Below, piece by piece: positions 24,014-32,186 of a DNA stretch of 64,000 nt. The notes beneath the pieces are model-generated. The model was given only the letters and a program-made list of their open reading frames with translations. It made no database searches and was not told where the DNA came from. A program made the position numbers and the translations under genes. Position 1 is the stretch's first letter; each line of letters starts with the position of its first letter. The DNA is from an uncultured Burkholderiales bacterium (lineage in GTDB: Bacteria; Pseudomonadota; Gammaproteobacteria; Burkholderiales; Burkholderiaceae_C), in assembly GCA_937927685.1 (NCBI GenBank), contig CALBSC010000010.1:21539-85538 (forward strand), given 5' to 3'.

Positions 24014-25924
24014 ATGCAGTTCTACAAAGACGGATTCCGCGGCGGTAACCCCGACATCCAGCAGGCGGCCCCCAACCGCCGCAACCGCGGCCTGCACGAA
24101 CCCCTGCCCGACCAGGTGGACGTGCTGATTGTGGGCACCGGGCCGGCTGGCCTGTGTCTGGCGGCGCAGTTGTCGCGCTTTCCCGAGATCACGACGATGA
24201 TCACCGAGCGCATGTCGGCCAACATCATCAAGGGCAAGGCCGACGGCATCAACACGCGCACGATGGAAATGTTCCAGGCGTTCGGCTTTGCCGACAAGGT
24301 CAAGCGTGAAACCTACTGGGTCAATCAAACCGCCTTCTGGATGCCCGACCCGCAAAACCCCGACCACATCAAACGCGTCGGGCGTGTGCAGGACGTGGCC
24401 GATGACAGCTCGGAGATGCCACACATCCTGATCAACCAGGCGCGTCTGCATGAACTGTTCCTCGAGGTCATGAAAAACTCCCCCTCGCGACTCGAGCCCG
24501 ACTACGGCTGGGAAGTGGTGGGCCTGACGATCGACCCCAGCACCGACGATCACCCGGTGACGGTAACCCTGAAGGATTCGGTGGGCGTGAACTGGGGGGT
24601 GACCCGCACGGTGCGGGCCAACTATGTGGTGGGATGCGATGGCGCGCATTCGGCGGTGCGCAACGCGATCGGCGGCAAGCTGCACGGTGACGCGGCCCAC
24701 CAGGCCTGGGGCGTGATGGACATCCTGGCCAACACCGATTTTCCGGATGTGCGCCAGAAGTGTCTGATCTCGTCGGCCAAGGAGGGCAACGTGCTGGTGC
24801 TGCCCCGCGAAGGGGGCTACATCTTCCGCATGTATGTCGAGCTCGACAAACTGCGCCCGGACGAGAAGGCGGCCCACCGCAAGTTCACCCAGGACGACAT
24901 GATTGCCGCGGCCAACCGCATCATCCGGCCGTACTCCCTCGATGTGAAGGAAGTGGTCTGGTGGTCGATCTACGACATCGGTCACAGCCTCACCGACCGG
25001 TTTGATGATGTGCCCGAAGGCGTGGACCGCAACCCCCGGGTGTTCACCGCGGGCGACGCCTGTCACACGCACTCGCCCAAAGCCGGGCAGGGCATGAACG
25101 TGTCCATGCAGGACACCTTCAACCTGGGCTGGAAGCTGGTGCAGGTGCTGCAGGGGCGCGCCGATCCGAGCCTGCTGCGCAGCTACTCCAAGGAGCGCCT
25201 GACCGAAGCCAAGCGCCTGGTGGAGACGGATCACCAGTGGTCGCGCATCATGTCGGCGCCCACCACGCAGGCCGAGCGCGACGGCACGCAAGAGCCGCGC
25301 ATCATCCGCCAGTTCAAGGACAACCTGGAGTTCACCGGTGGCACCGCGGTGAAGTACGACGCATCCATCCTGTTTGCCACTTCCCCGCATCAGGCACTGG
25401 CGAGCGGGCTGGAGATCGGACGGCGCTTCCACTCAGCGCCGGTGGTGCGCGTGGCCGATGCCAAGCAACTGCACTTGGGTCATGTGGCCGAGGCGGATGC
25501 GCGCTGGCGTCTCTATGTCTTTGCAGGCCGGGCCGACAGCGCCCAGCCGGGCTCGGCCATGCACCAGCTGGCCGACTGGCTGGAAACCCACCCGAACTCA
25601 CCGGTGGTCAAGCACACCCGCCCGGGCGAGGACATTGACGCGGTGATCGATGTGCGCGCGGTGTTCCAGCGCACCTTCGACCAACTCGCGTACGAGACGA
25701 TGCCCTCGCTGCTCAAACCCAGGACCGGCAAGCTGGGCCTGCAGGATTACGAGAAGGTGTTCTGCGTGGACCACAAGGGCCTGGGCGATATCTTTGACAT
25801 GCGCGGCATCAACCGCGAGCAGGGCTGCATGGTGGTGGTGCGTCCCGACCAGTACGTGGCCCATGTGCTGCCGCTCGCGGCCGTGGACGAACTGGCGACG
25901 TACTTTGCCGGCGTGCTTCGCTGA
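24014..25924 (+). CDS. mobA: 3-Hydroxybenzoate 4-monooxygenase MobA
   Basis: FAD-dependent aromatic hydroxylase, 636 residues, that converts 3-hydroxybenzoate to protocatechuate using NADPH and oxygen. The FAD dinucleotide motif is VDVLIVGTGPAGLCLAAQL near residue 35, the second FAD contact is FTAGDACHTHSPKAGQGMNVSMQD (GD motif), and the C-terminal thioredoxin-like domain typical of phenol-hydroxylase relatives covers about residues 460-636. The N-terminal MQFYKDGFRGGNPDI and the total length match the Comamonas enzyme (about 639 residues). The ATG at 24014 has GGAG seven bases upstream and omits 23 unlikely upstream residues. It is divergent from a MobR-like regulator. Confidence 0.9.
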   Translation: MQFYKDGFRGGNPDIQQAAPNRRNRGLHEPLPDQVDVLIVGTGPAGLCLAAQLSRFPEITTMITERMSANIIKGKADGINTRTMEMFQAFGFADKVKRETYWVNQTAFWMPDPQNPDHIKRVGRVQDVADDSSEMPHILINQARLHELFLEVMKNSPSRLEPDYGWEVVGLTIDPSTDDHPVTVTLKDSVGVNWGVTRTVRANYVVGCDGAHSAVRNAIGGKLHGDAAHQAWGVMDILANTDFPDVRQKCLISSAKEGNVLVLPREGGYIFRMYVELDKLRPDEKAAHRKFTQDDMIAAANRIIRPYSLDVKEVVWWSIYDIGHSLTDRFDDVPEGVDRNPRVFTAGDACHTHSPKAGQGMNVSMQDTFNLGWKLVQVLQGRADPSLLRSYSKERLTEAKRLVETDHQWSRIMSAPTTQAERDGTQEPRIIRQFKDNLEFTGGTAVKYDASILFATSPHQALASGLEIGRRFHSAPVVRVADAKQLHLGHVAEADARWRLYVFAGRADSAQPGSAMHQLADWLETHPNSPVVKHTRPGEDIDAVIDVRAVFQRTFDQLAYETMPSLLKPRTGKLGLQDYEKVFCVDHKGLGDIFDMRGINREQGCMVVVRPDQYVAHVLPLAAVDELATYFAGVLR

Positions 25925-25944
25925 GGCGTCGCGTTGGGGAGGCG

Positions 25945-25988
25945 CTGGTGAGGTGCTGGTGAGGTGCTGGTGAGGTGCTGGTGAGGTG
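25945..25988. repeat. Four perfect tandem copies of an 11-bp unit
   Basis: CTGGTGAGGTG is repeated four times without change directly after the mobA stop codon. The tract is non-coding, lying between mobA and the umuDC promoter. Eleven is not a multiple of three, which agrees with an intergenic position. It is a likely site of copy-number variation between strains. Confidence 0.95.
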
Positions 25989-26044
25989 CGCTGGGGGTGG
26001 CTGGTGCGGTGGCTAGTGCAGGCGTCGCAGATCGGCTTGAGTAT

Positions 26045-26060
26045 CTGTATAAATATACAG
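26045..26060 (+). promoter_or_regulatory. LexA (SOS) box of umuDC
   Basis: CTGTATAAATATACAG matches the LexA consensus CTG-TATATATA-CAG at all but one position, with perfect CTG and CAG ends and a near-perfect palindrome. It ends 13 bp before the umuD start, where it would block transcription until RecA-triggered LexA cleavage. Confidence 0.93.
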
Positions 26061-26073
26061 TATATTCGAGTGC

Positions 26074-26523
26074 ATGCATTCCGTGACCCCATCACCGCCA
26101 CCAGCGCCCCAACCGGTTTTCATCCCCGACAGCAAGGTCTTGTTGCCGGTGTGCGGCTGGAAGGTGCCCGCCGGTTTTCCATCGCCTGCCGCGGACCACA
26201 CCCGCAAGCGCGTGGACCTCAACGACCACTTGATCCGCAATGAATGTGCCACGCACATCTTCCGGGTCAAGGGCGACTCCATGATCGAGGCCGGCATCTA
26301 CGAGGGCGACGCGTTGCTGGTTGATCGCTCCATCGAACCCAAGCACGGCAACATCGTGCTGGCGGTGCTGAACAACGAGTTCACCGTGAAGCGTCTGTAC
26401 CGGCGTGGCGGGGTGATCAAGCTGATCGCCGAAAACAAACTCTATCCCCCCATCGTGGTGAAGGAGGGCGAGGAGTTTTCGGTGTGGGGCGTGGTCACCT
26501 ACAACCTGCACAAGCTCTACTGA
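26074..26523 (+). CDS. umuD: UmuD, self-cleaving subunit of DNA polymerase V
   Basis: A 149-residue S24-family protein. The self-cleavage bond is C27-G28 in VCGWKVPAGFPSPAADH. The serine-lysine dyad is S69 (VKGDSMIEAGIYEGD) and K106 (FTVKRLYRR); the 37-residue spacing equals that of E. coli UmuD (S60, K97). After damage, RecA filaments stimulate cleavage to UmuD', which joins UmuC. An SOS box lies just upstream and umuC begins nine bases after the stop, so both are damage-induced together. Confidence 0.95.
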   Translation: MHSVTPSPPPAPQPVFIPDSKVLLPVCGWKVPAGFPSPAADHTRKRVDLNDHLIRNECATHIFRVKGDSMIEAGIYEGDALLVDRSIEPKHGNIVLAVLNNEFTVKRLYRRGGVIKLIAENKLYPPIVVKEGEEFSVWGVVTYNLHKLY

Positions 26524-26532
26524 GGGCGGGCC

Positions 26533-27804
26533 ATGGGCAACGCCGTGCAGCAGTTGGCCTTGGTGGACTGCAACAATTTTTATGTGAGTTGCGAGCGGGT
26601 CTTTCGCCCGGACCTGGCGCAGGTCCCCCTGGTGGTGTTGTCCAACAACGATGGGTGCGTGGTGTCGCGCTCCAACGAGGCCAAGGCCCTGGGGGTGAAG
26701 ATGGGCCAGCCCTGGTTCGAGTGCAAGGCCCTGGCCGAGCAACACGGCATGCTGGCCCTGAGCAGCAACTACGCCTTGTATGCCGACATGTCCAACCGCG
26801 TCATGCAGATCCTGAGCGGATTCGCCCCCCGGCATGAGGTGTACTCCATCGACGAGTGCTTTGTCGACCTCACCGGCGTCCCCCGACTGCGCGAGGTGAG
26901 CTATGCCATGCGCGAGCGGGTGGGGCAGTGGACCGGCATCCCCGTGTGCGTGGGCATCGGCCCCACCAAGACCCTGGCCAAACTCGCCAACCACGTGGCC
27001 AAGCGGCATCCGCGCTCACGCGGTGTCTTCAACTACAACGACCTGCGTGACGCACAAAAGGCACAACTGCTCCAGCGCATTCCTGTCGACGAGGTGTGGG
27101 GCGTGGGACGCCAACTCACCCGGCGACTGTCGCAGCATGGCATCACCACCGTGCTCGACTTGCGCGACGCCCACGTCGCCACCCTGCGGGCCGAGTTCGG
27201 TGTGGTGATGGAGAAGACGCAGCGTGAGTTGCAGGAGATCGCCTGTCTGGACTTGCAAGAGGTGCAACCCGACCGGCAACAGATCATTTGCAGCCGCTCG
27301 TTTGGTCAGATGGTCACCGAGTTGCCGGTGCTGCAGGACGCGCTCTCCACCTTCGTGGCCAACGCCTGCGCCAAGTTGCGCGCCCAGCACAGCCACGCAG
27401 CCGTGCTGCAGGTGTTCCTGCAGACCAACCGGTTTCGCCGGGACTTGCCGCAGTACATGCCCAGTCTGGCTGTGCCCCTGCCCGAGCCCACGGACGACAC
27501 GCTGGAAGTCAACCGCTGGGTCCACCACCTGTGCCATCGGATGTTCAAGCCCGAGTACGCCTACAAGAAGGCGGGCGTGGTGCTGAGCGAGATCAGCCCC
27601 GTGACGCACCGGCAGGGCGATCTGCTGGAGCCTGTGCGGGCCTCCAACACCCGGTTGATGGCGGCACTCGATACGCTCAACCAGCGCTTTGGGCGTGGCA
27701 CGGTCAAGGTGTCCACGCAAGGGGCGTACACCCAGTGGCAGATGCGCCAGGAGCGCAAGTCGCCCAACTACACCACCGACTGGCAGGACCTGCCCGCGGT
27801 GTGA
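26533..27804 (+). CDS. umuC: UmuC, catalytic subunit of translesion DNA polymerase V
   Basis: A 423-residue Y-family polymerase, the same length as E. coli UmuC. Catalytic acidic residues are in LVDCNNFYVSCERVF and YSIDECFVDLTG. The palm also carries VVLSNNDGCVVSRSNEAKALGVKMG, and the helix-hairpin-helix region is VWGVGRQLTRRLSQHGITTVLDL. The C-terminal UmuC-specific segment ends with TQGAYTQWQMRQERKSPNYTTDWQDLP. It copies past DNA lesions with UmuD' and RecA. It is the second gene of the SOS-regulated operon. Confidence 0.96.
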   Translation: MGNAVQQLALVDCNNFYVSCERVFRPDLAQVPLVVLSNNDGCVVSRSNEAKALGVKMGQPWFECKALAEQHGMLALSSNYALYADMSNRVMQILSGFAPRHEVYSIDECFVDLTGVPRLREVSYAMRERVGQWTGIPVCVGIGPTKTLAKLANHVAKRHPRSRGVFNYNDLRDAQKAQLLQRIPVDEVWGVGRQLTRRLSQHGITTVLDLRDAHVATLRAEFGVVMEKTQRELQEIACLDLQEVQPDRQQIICSRSFGQMVTELPVLQDALSTFVANACAKLRAQHSHAAVLQVFLQTNRFRRDLPQYMPSLAVPLPEPTDDTLEVNRWVHHLCHRMFKPEYAYKKAGVVLSEISPVTHRQGDLLEPVRASNTRLMAALDTLNQRFGRGTVKVSTQGAYTQWQMRQERKSPNYTTDWQDLPAV

Positions 27805-27927
27805 CACGGCCCGTGCGTGTGCACGCGTGGCCCGATGCGCTGTCCTGCAGGCGCACGGGCCACGGTTCACGCCTGCGTCCCGCTTCTAGAATGAGCCCGT
27901 CAAGTCTTTCCCGAACGGAACACCTTC

Positions 27928-29274
27928 ATGCACGCCACCCTCATCGACAACCGCTTTCTGGGCAGCCTGTTTTCAACCGACGCGATGCGTCAGGTCTGGG
28001 CCGACACTGCCACGCTGGCGCGCTATGTGGACACGGAAGTGGCCCTGGCGGTAGCCGAGGGGCGGCTGGGGCTGATTCCCCGCGAGGCGGCAGACGCCAT
28101 CGCGGCCGGTGCGCACGGGGTTGCGCTGGACATGGCACGACTGCAGCGTGAAACGCACAACGTGGGCTACCCGATCCTGCCGCTGGTGCACCAGGTGGCA
28201 GAAGGGCTGGGGGATGCAGGCAAGTATCTGCACTGGGGCGCCACCACGCAAGACATCATGGACACCGCGCTGGTGTTGCAGATCCGTCAAGGCCTGGAGT
28301 TGCTGGAGCACGACCTGCGTGCCGTCTCGGCGCAACTGCGTCGATTGAGTCAAGAGTACCGCGATACACCCATGGCCGGGCGCACCCATTTGCAACATGC
28401 CTTGCCCACGACCTTCGGGTTGAAGTGCGCCATCTGGCTCGGCATGGTGGAGCGCAACCTGGAGCGCCTGCACGAGCTGCGTCCGCGCGTGCTGGTGGGG
28501 CAGTTCGCCGGTGCCGGCGGAACGCTCGCCTCGCTGGGCGATCGTGGGCTGGCGGTGCAGGCCGCCATGATGCAGGAACTGAAACTGGGTGTGCCGGCCA
28601 CCCCCTGGCACACCGCCCGCGACAGCCTGGCCGAAACCGTGCAATGGCTGGGACTGGTGACCATGTCGCTGGGCAAGATGGCGTTCGATGTGTCCCTGAT
28701 GATGGCCAATGAATTCAGCGAAGTGTTCGAACCGTTTGTCCCCGGCCGCGGTGCGTCGAGCACCATGCCGCAAAAGCGCAATCCCATCAGTTGCGAGGTC
28801 ATGATCGGTGCCGCCAAAACCGTGCGCCACCTGGCCGGTCTGGCCCTGGATGGGGCGGTGCAGGACTTTGAACGCGCCACCGGGCCGTGGCAGGCCGAGT
28901 GGGTGGCCATTCCCGAAGCCTTCCTGCACACCGCCGGTGCGGTCTCGCAAGCGGTGTTCATGCTCAGTGGTCTGGAGGTGGACACGGTGCGCATGAAACA
29001 CAACCTCGACTCCACCGGGGGCCTGATCGTCGCGGAAGCCGTGATGATGGGGCTGGCACCCATTCTGGGTCGCAACGAGGCACACGATGTGGTCTACGCC
29101 GCCTGCCGCACCGCACTCACCGACAAGCGCACCCTGGCCGACGTGCTCAAGGCCATGCCCGAGGTGACCGGTCTGGTCAGTGCGGCACAGATTGATCACT
29201 TCTGCGACCCCATCAACTACCTCGGCACCGCGCCGCAGATGGTGGACCAAGCGCTCGCCCTGCCGGCGCACTGA
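27928..29274 (+). CDS. PcaB-like lyase (3-carboxy-cis,cis-muconate cycloisomerase family)
   Basis: A 448-residue member of the fumarase/adenylosuccinate-lyase superfamily. The signature loop is GRGASSTMPQKRNPISCEVMIG. Other conserved blocks are HWGATTQDIMDTALVLQIR and MAGRTHLQHALPTTFGLK with the catalytic histidine region. The length and the C1/C2/C3 wording fit bacterial PcaB, which lactonises 3-carboxymuconate after protocatechuate 3,4-cleavage, better than PurB. No pcaGH, pcaC or pcaD is nearby, so an alternative lyase activity cannot be excluded. It stands 123 bp after umuC and is followed closely by a DUF423 gene. Confidence 0.7.
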   Translation: MHATLIDNRFLGSLFSTDAMRQVWADTATLARYVDTEVALAVAEGRLGLIPREAADAIAAGAHGVALDMARLQRETHNVGYPILPLVHQVAEGLGDAGKYLHWGATTQDIMDTALVLQIRQGLELLEHDLRAVSAQLRRLSQEYRDTPMAGRTHLQHALPTTFGLKCAIWLGMVERNLERLHELRPRVLVGQFAGAGGTLASLGDRGLAVQAAMMQELKLGVPATPWHTARDSLAETVQWLGLVTMSLGKMAFDVSLMMANEFSEVFEPFVPGRGASSTMPQKRNPISCEVMIGAAKTVRHLAGLALDGAVQDFERATGPWQAEWVAIPEAFLHTAGAVSQAVFMLSGLEVDTVRMKHNLDSTGGLIVAEAVMMGLAPILGRNEAHDVVYAACRTALTDKRTLADVLKAMPEVTGLVSAAQIDHFCDPINYLGTAPQMVDQALALPAH

Positions 29275-29285
29275 CCAGGAGAGGC

Positions 29286-29687
29286 ATGATGTTCGTTGAC
29301 GTGTCACCGATGTCCCTGCAGTCCCGCTGCTTCATGGCGCTGGGCGCGCTCTCGGCCGCCTTGTCGGTGGCGTTGTCCGCAGCGGCCGCCCATGTGCCCG
29401 CCTTGCAGCAAGCGGGTCCGTCATTCGCCGCGTCGCTGGACCAGCAGCAGTTGCACGCGCTGGGGCTGGTGCTGGTGGGGGTGTTGCTGGCGCGACGCCA
29501 CAACGGGTGGCTGGTGGCGTCGGGCTGGCTCATGGTGGCCGGCCTGTTGTTGTTCTGCCTGAATATCGACGCCAGAATTCTGTGGGGCGTTGAGGGCGCG
29601 CGGGCCCTGGTGCCCTGGGGGGGCAGCGCGTTCATCGTGGCCTGGCTGGCGCTGGCCGTGGGCGTGCTCACAACGAAACGGGTCTGA
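29286..29687 (+). CDS. DUF423 (YgdD-like) small membrane protein
   Basis: A 133-residue inner-membrane protein with four hydrophobic helices (FMALGALSAALSVALSAAAAHV, LHALGLVLVGVLLAR, LVASGWLMVAGLLLFCLNI, GGSAFIVAWLALAVGVL). Helix order, the A-A-H ending of the first helix and the glycine pair before the last helix match the DUF423/YgdD family. Its function is unknown. AGGAG at 29277-29281 supports the ATG at 29286. It follows the PcaB-like gene by 11 bp. Confidence 0.75.
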   Translation: MMFVDVSPMSLQSRCFMALGALSAALSVALSAAAAHVPALQQAGPSFAASLDQQQLHALGLVLVGVLLARRHNGWLVASGWLMVAGLLLFCLNIDARILWGVEGARALVPWGGSAFIVAWLALAVGVLTTKRV

Positions 29688-29706
29688 CGCTGTGGGCGTC
29701 AGACCC
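29680..29706. terminator. Strong hairpin between convergent genes
   Basis: GGGTCTGACGC and GCGTCAGACCC form a perfect 11-bp stem with a 5-base loop. The stem begins inside the last codons of the DUF423 gene and includes its TGA. No T-tract follows on either strand, so it may act as a factor-dependent stop or RNA 3'-end stabiliser for the two converging transcripts. Confidence 0.6.
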
Positions 29707-29769
29707 GCTGGAGAGGTGTCAGGCACTCAGGCCTAGAGCACAGCCCTGGAGCTGCTACAGGCGCCTTGA

Positions 29770-31209
29770 TCAGGCGTTGAGGATCGCCACGGAACGCGTG
29801 TTCAGGTAGGCGTCCAGGGCCTCGGGGCCGCCTTCCGAGCCATAACCCGATTCCTTGATACCGCCAAAGGGCATCTCGGCGCTGGGCATGGCCGGCATGT
29901 TGATCCACAGCATGCCCACTTCCACCTTGCGGGTCAGCAAGTCGGCATTCTTGAGTGAGCGGGTGAAGGCGTAGCCCGCCAGTCCGAAGGACAGGCGGTT
30001 GGCCTCGGTGATGGCTTCATCGATGGTGTTGAACTGGCGGATAGCCGCCACCGGGCCAAAGGGCTCGTCATTGAAGATGCGCGCGTCCAGCGGCACATTG
30101 GCTAGCACGGTGGGCGCCCAGAAGTTGCCGGTGTCGCCCTTGCGTTGACCCCCGGCCACCACCTGCGCACCACGGCGCACGGCGTCTTCCATGAACTCGG
30201 TCATGGCGGTGATGCGACGCGGGTTGGCCAGCGGCCCCATCTGCGTGCCCTCTGCCATGCCGTCGCCCACTTTCAGGCCGTCAGCCAGTTGGCCCATGGC
30301 CTTGACGAATTCGCCGTGAACGCTCTCGTGCACCAGGAAGCGGGTGGGGGAGATGCACACCTGGCCGGCATTGCGGAATTTGGCGCCACCAATCGACTTG
30401 ACCGCTTGCGCCACATCGGCGTCTTCACAAATGATCACCGGGGCGTGGCCGCCCAGTTCCATGGTGACGCGCTTCATGTGCTGACCGGCCATCGCGGCCA
30501 GTTGCTTGCCCACGGGGGTGGAGCCGGTGAAGGTGATCTTGCGGATGATGGGGTGGGGGATCAGGTAGCTGGAAATGTCCGCCGGGTTGCCATACACCAG
30601 GCCCAGCACGCCTTCGGGCAAACCGGCGTCGGCAAAGGCCTGGATCAGGGCGGCGGGGCTCGCCGGGGTTTCTTCCGGGCCCTTGACCAGCATGGAGCAG
30701 CCAGCGGCAAGTGCCGCGCCGACTTTGCGCACCACCTGGTTGATGGGGAAGTTCCAGGGCGTGAACGCTGCCACCGGACCCACTGGGTCTTTCAACACCA
30801 TCTGGCGGATGGCGAGGTTGCCGCGCGAGGGCACCAGTCGGCCGTAGGTGCGTGAGCCTTCTTCGGCAAACCAGTCGATGATGTCGGCACCGGCCATCAC
30901 CTCGATCTTGGCTTCACCCACCGGCTTGCCCTGCTCCTGTGTCATCAGTGCGGCAATCTGGGGGGCGCGCTCGCGCAGCAGCACAGCGGCCTTGCGCATG
31001 ATCTTGCCGCGCTCCTGCGCGGTCATGTTGCGCCAGGTGTCAAAGCCCTTTTGTGCGGCGGCCAGGGCGGCGTCGAGATCCGCATGGCTGGCATGCGCCA
31101 CGCGCCCAATTTCTTTGCCAGTGGCCGGGTTGACCACGGACAGGGTCTTGCCTTCGGCGGCGTCTTGCCAGTGGCCGTTGATGAACAGTTGGGTGTTGGG
31201 ATACGTCAT
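29770..31209 (-). CDS. NAD(P)-dependent aldehyde dehydrogenase, succinate-semialdehyde dehydrogenase-like
   Basis: A 479-residue aldehyde dehydrogenase. Landmarks are FTPWNFPINQVVRKVGAALAAG, the coenzyme motif FTGSTPVGKQLA, the general-base MELGGHAPVIICEDAD and the catalytic cysteine in NAGQVCISPTRF. The sequence is nearest to GabD-type succinate-semialdehyde dehydrogenases, which often replace each other with related semialdehyde substrates. The ATG at 31209 (with AGGAAA upstream) was chosen over one 78 bases earlier. It is the last gene of a six-gene minus-strand run starting at the Bug receptor at 35566. Confidence 0.85.
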   Translation of the reverse strand: MTYPNTQLFINGHWQDAAEGKTLSVVNPATGKEIGRVAHASHADLDAALAAAQKGFDTWRNMTAQERGKIMRKAAVLLRERAPQIAALMTQEQGKPVGEAKIEVMAGADIIDWFAEEGSRTYGRLVPSRGNLAIRQMVLKDPVGPVAAFTPWNFPINQVVRKVGAALAAGCSMLVKGPEETPASPAALIQAFADAGLPEGVLGLVYGNPADISSYLIPHPIIRKITFTGSTPVGKQLAAMAGQHMKRVTMELGGHAPVIICEDADVAQAVKSIGGAKFRNAGQVCISPTRFLVHESVHGEFVKAMGQLADGLKVGDGMAEGTQMGPLANPRRITAMTEFMEDAVRRGAQVVAGGQRKGDTGNFWAPTVLANVPLDARIFNDEPFGPVAAIRQFNTIDEAITEANRLSFGLAGYAFTRSLKNADLLTRKVEVGMLWINMPAMPSAEMPFGGIKESGYGSEGGPEALDAYLNTRSVAILNA

Positions 31210-31247
31210 GGAAATTTCCTGAGAAAACGGGGAGTCAATCTGTGTAG

Positions 31248-32150
31248 TCAAGCGTTGCGCTTGATCCATTCTAGAGCCCTCGACCAACCGTCCGCGGCCG
31301 GCTTTTCGCGGTAACTGGGGCGGTAGTCGGCGTGGAAGGCATGGGGTGCTTCAGGGTAGAGCACAAACTGGGAGGTCTTGGCGGCCGCATTGCCCTGCGA
31401 CGCGGCCTGCGCCAGCGCGAGTTTCATGCGCTCCACCGAGGCCACCGGGATGCCGGTGTCCGCCTCGCCATACAAGCCCAGCACGGGAGCCTTGAGTTGC
31501 GAGACCAGCTCGATCGGGTGCCGCGGCGTGGTGGCGGTGCTTTGGCCTTCCAGGCGACCATACCAGGCCACGCCCGCTTTGATCCGGGGGTTGTGCATGC
31601 AGTACAGCCAGGTGATGCGCCCGCCCCAGCAAAAGCCGGTGATGGCCGTGCGGTCCACGTTGCCGCCGTGTTGTCCCGCCCATTGCAGCGTGGCGTCCAG
31701 ATCGTTCATGACCTGGGCATCGGGCACCTTGGAGATGATGTCGGCCTGCAGTTTGGCGATCTCGCCATACGCACTCGGGTCGCCTTGCCGCACAAACAAC
31801 TCGGGCGCAATGGCCAGGTACCCTTGCTGCGCGAACCGACGAGTCACGTCCGCAATGTATTCGTGCACGCCAAAAATTTCCGAGATCACCAACACCACGG
31901 GCAACTGCGTTTTGCCGGCCGGCGCGGACCGGTAAGCGGGCATCTTGAAGCCCTGCACATCGATCATCACTTCGCCTTCCACCAGGCCGGCCCGCGAGGT
32001 GTTGATCGCGGTCTGCGCCATCAGCGGCAGTGCGGCCGCCGCGTAGCCCACACCGAGTGCGGATTGCAAGGCCAGGCGGCGTGTGGTGCGGCCATGCGGG
32101 GCGTTGCTGTCGAGCAGCGCGTGGGTATCCTGAATCCATTGGGGTGTCAT
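31248..32150 (-). CDS. Dienelactone hydrolase-family protein, exported form
   Basis: A 300-residue alpha/beta hydrolase. The catalytic triad of dienelactone hydrolases is present: cysteine in ITGFCWGGRITW, aspartate in YGEADTGIPV and histidine in APHAFHADYRPSY. The N-terminus carries TTRRLALQSALGVGYAAAALPLMAQ, a twin-arginine-like leader, so it may be exported folded, unlike classical cytoplasmic ClcD. Dienelactone hydrolases open lactones made in chloroaromatic breakdown; the substrate here is unknown. It lies 38 bp upstream of the aldehyde dehydrogenase gene in the same run. Confidence 0.82.
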   Translation of the reverse strand: MTPQWIQDTHALLDSNAPHGRTTRRLALQSALGVGYAAAALPLMAQTAINTSRAGLVEGEVMIDVQGFKMPAYRSAPAGKTQLPVVLVISEIFGVHEYIADVTRRFAQQGYLAIAPELFVRQGDPSAYGEIAKLQADIISKVPDAQVMNDLDATLQWAGQHGGNVDRTAITGFCWGGRITWLYCMHNPRIKAGVAWYGRLEGQSTATTPRHPIELVSQLKAPVLGLYGEADTGIPVASVERMKLALAQAASQGNAAAKTSQFVLYPEAPHAFHADYRPSYREKPAADGWSRALEWIKRNA

Positions 32151-32186
32151 GCTGAACCTGTGATGGGGTGTGATGTGATGAGCGCT

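Noticed and set aside
25945..25988. CRISPR-like array
   Set aside because: The 11-bp units are directly adjacent with no spacers; it is a simple tandem repeat. The array at 44032-44097 was rejected as CRISPR for the same reason.
27973..29307. 444-codon minus-strand frame opposite the PcaB-like lyase
   Set aside because: The plus strand has the superfamily signature loop; the antisense frame has none.
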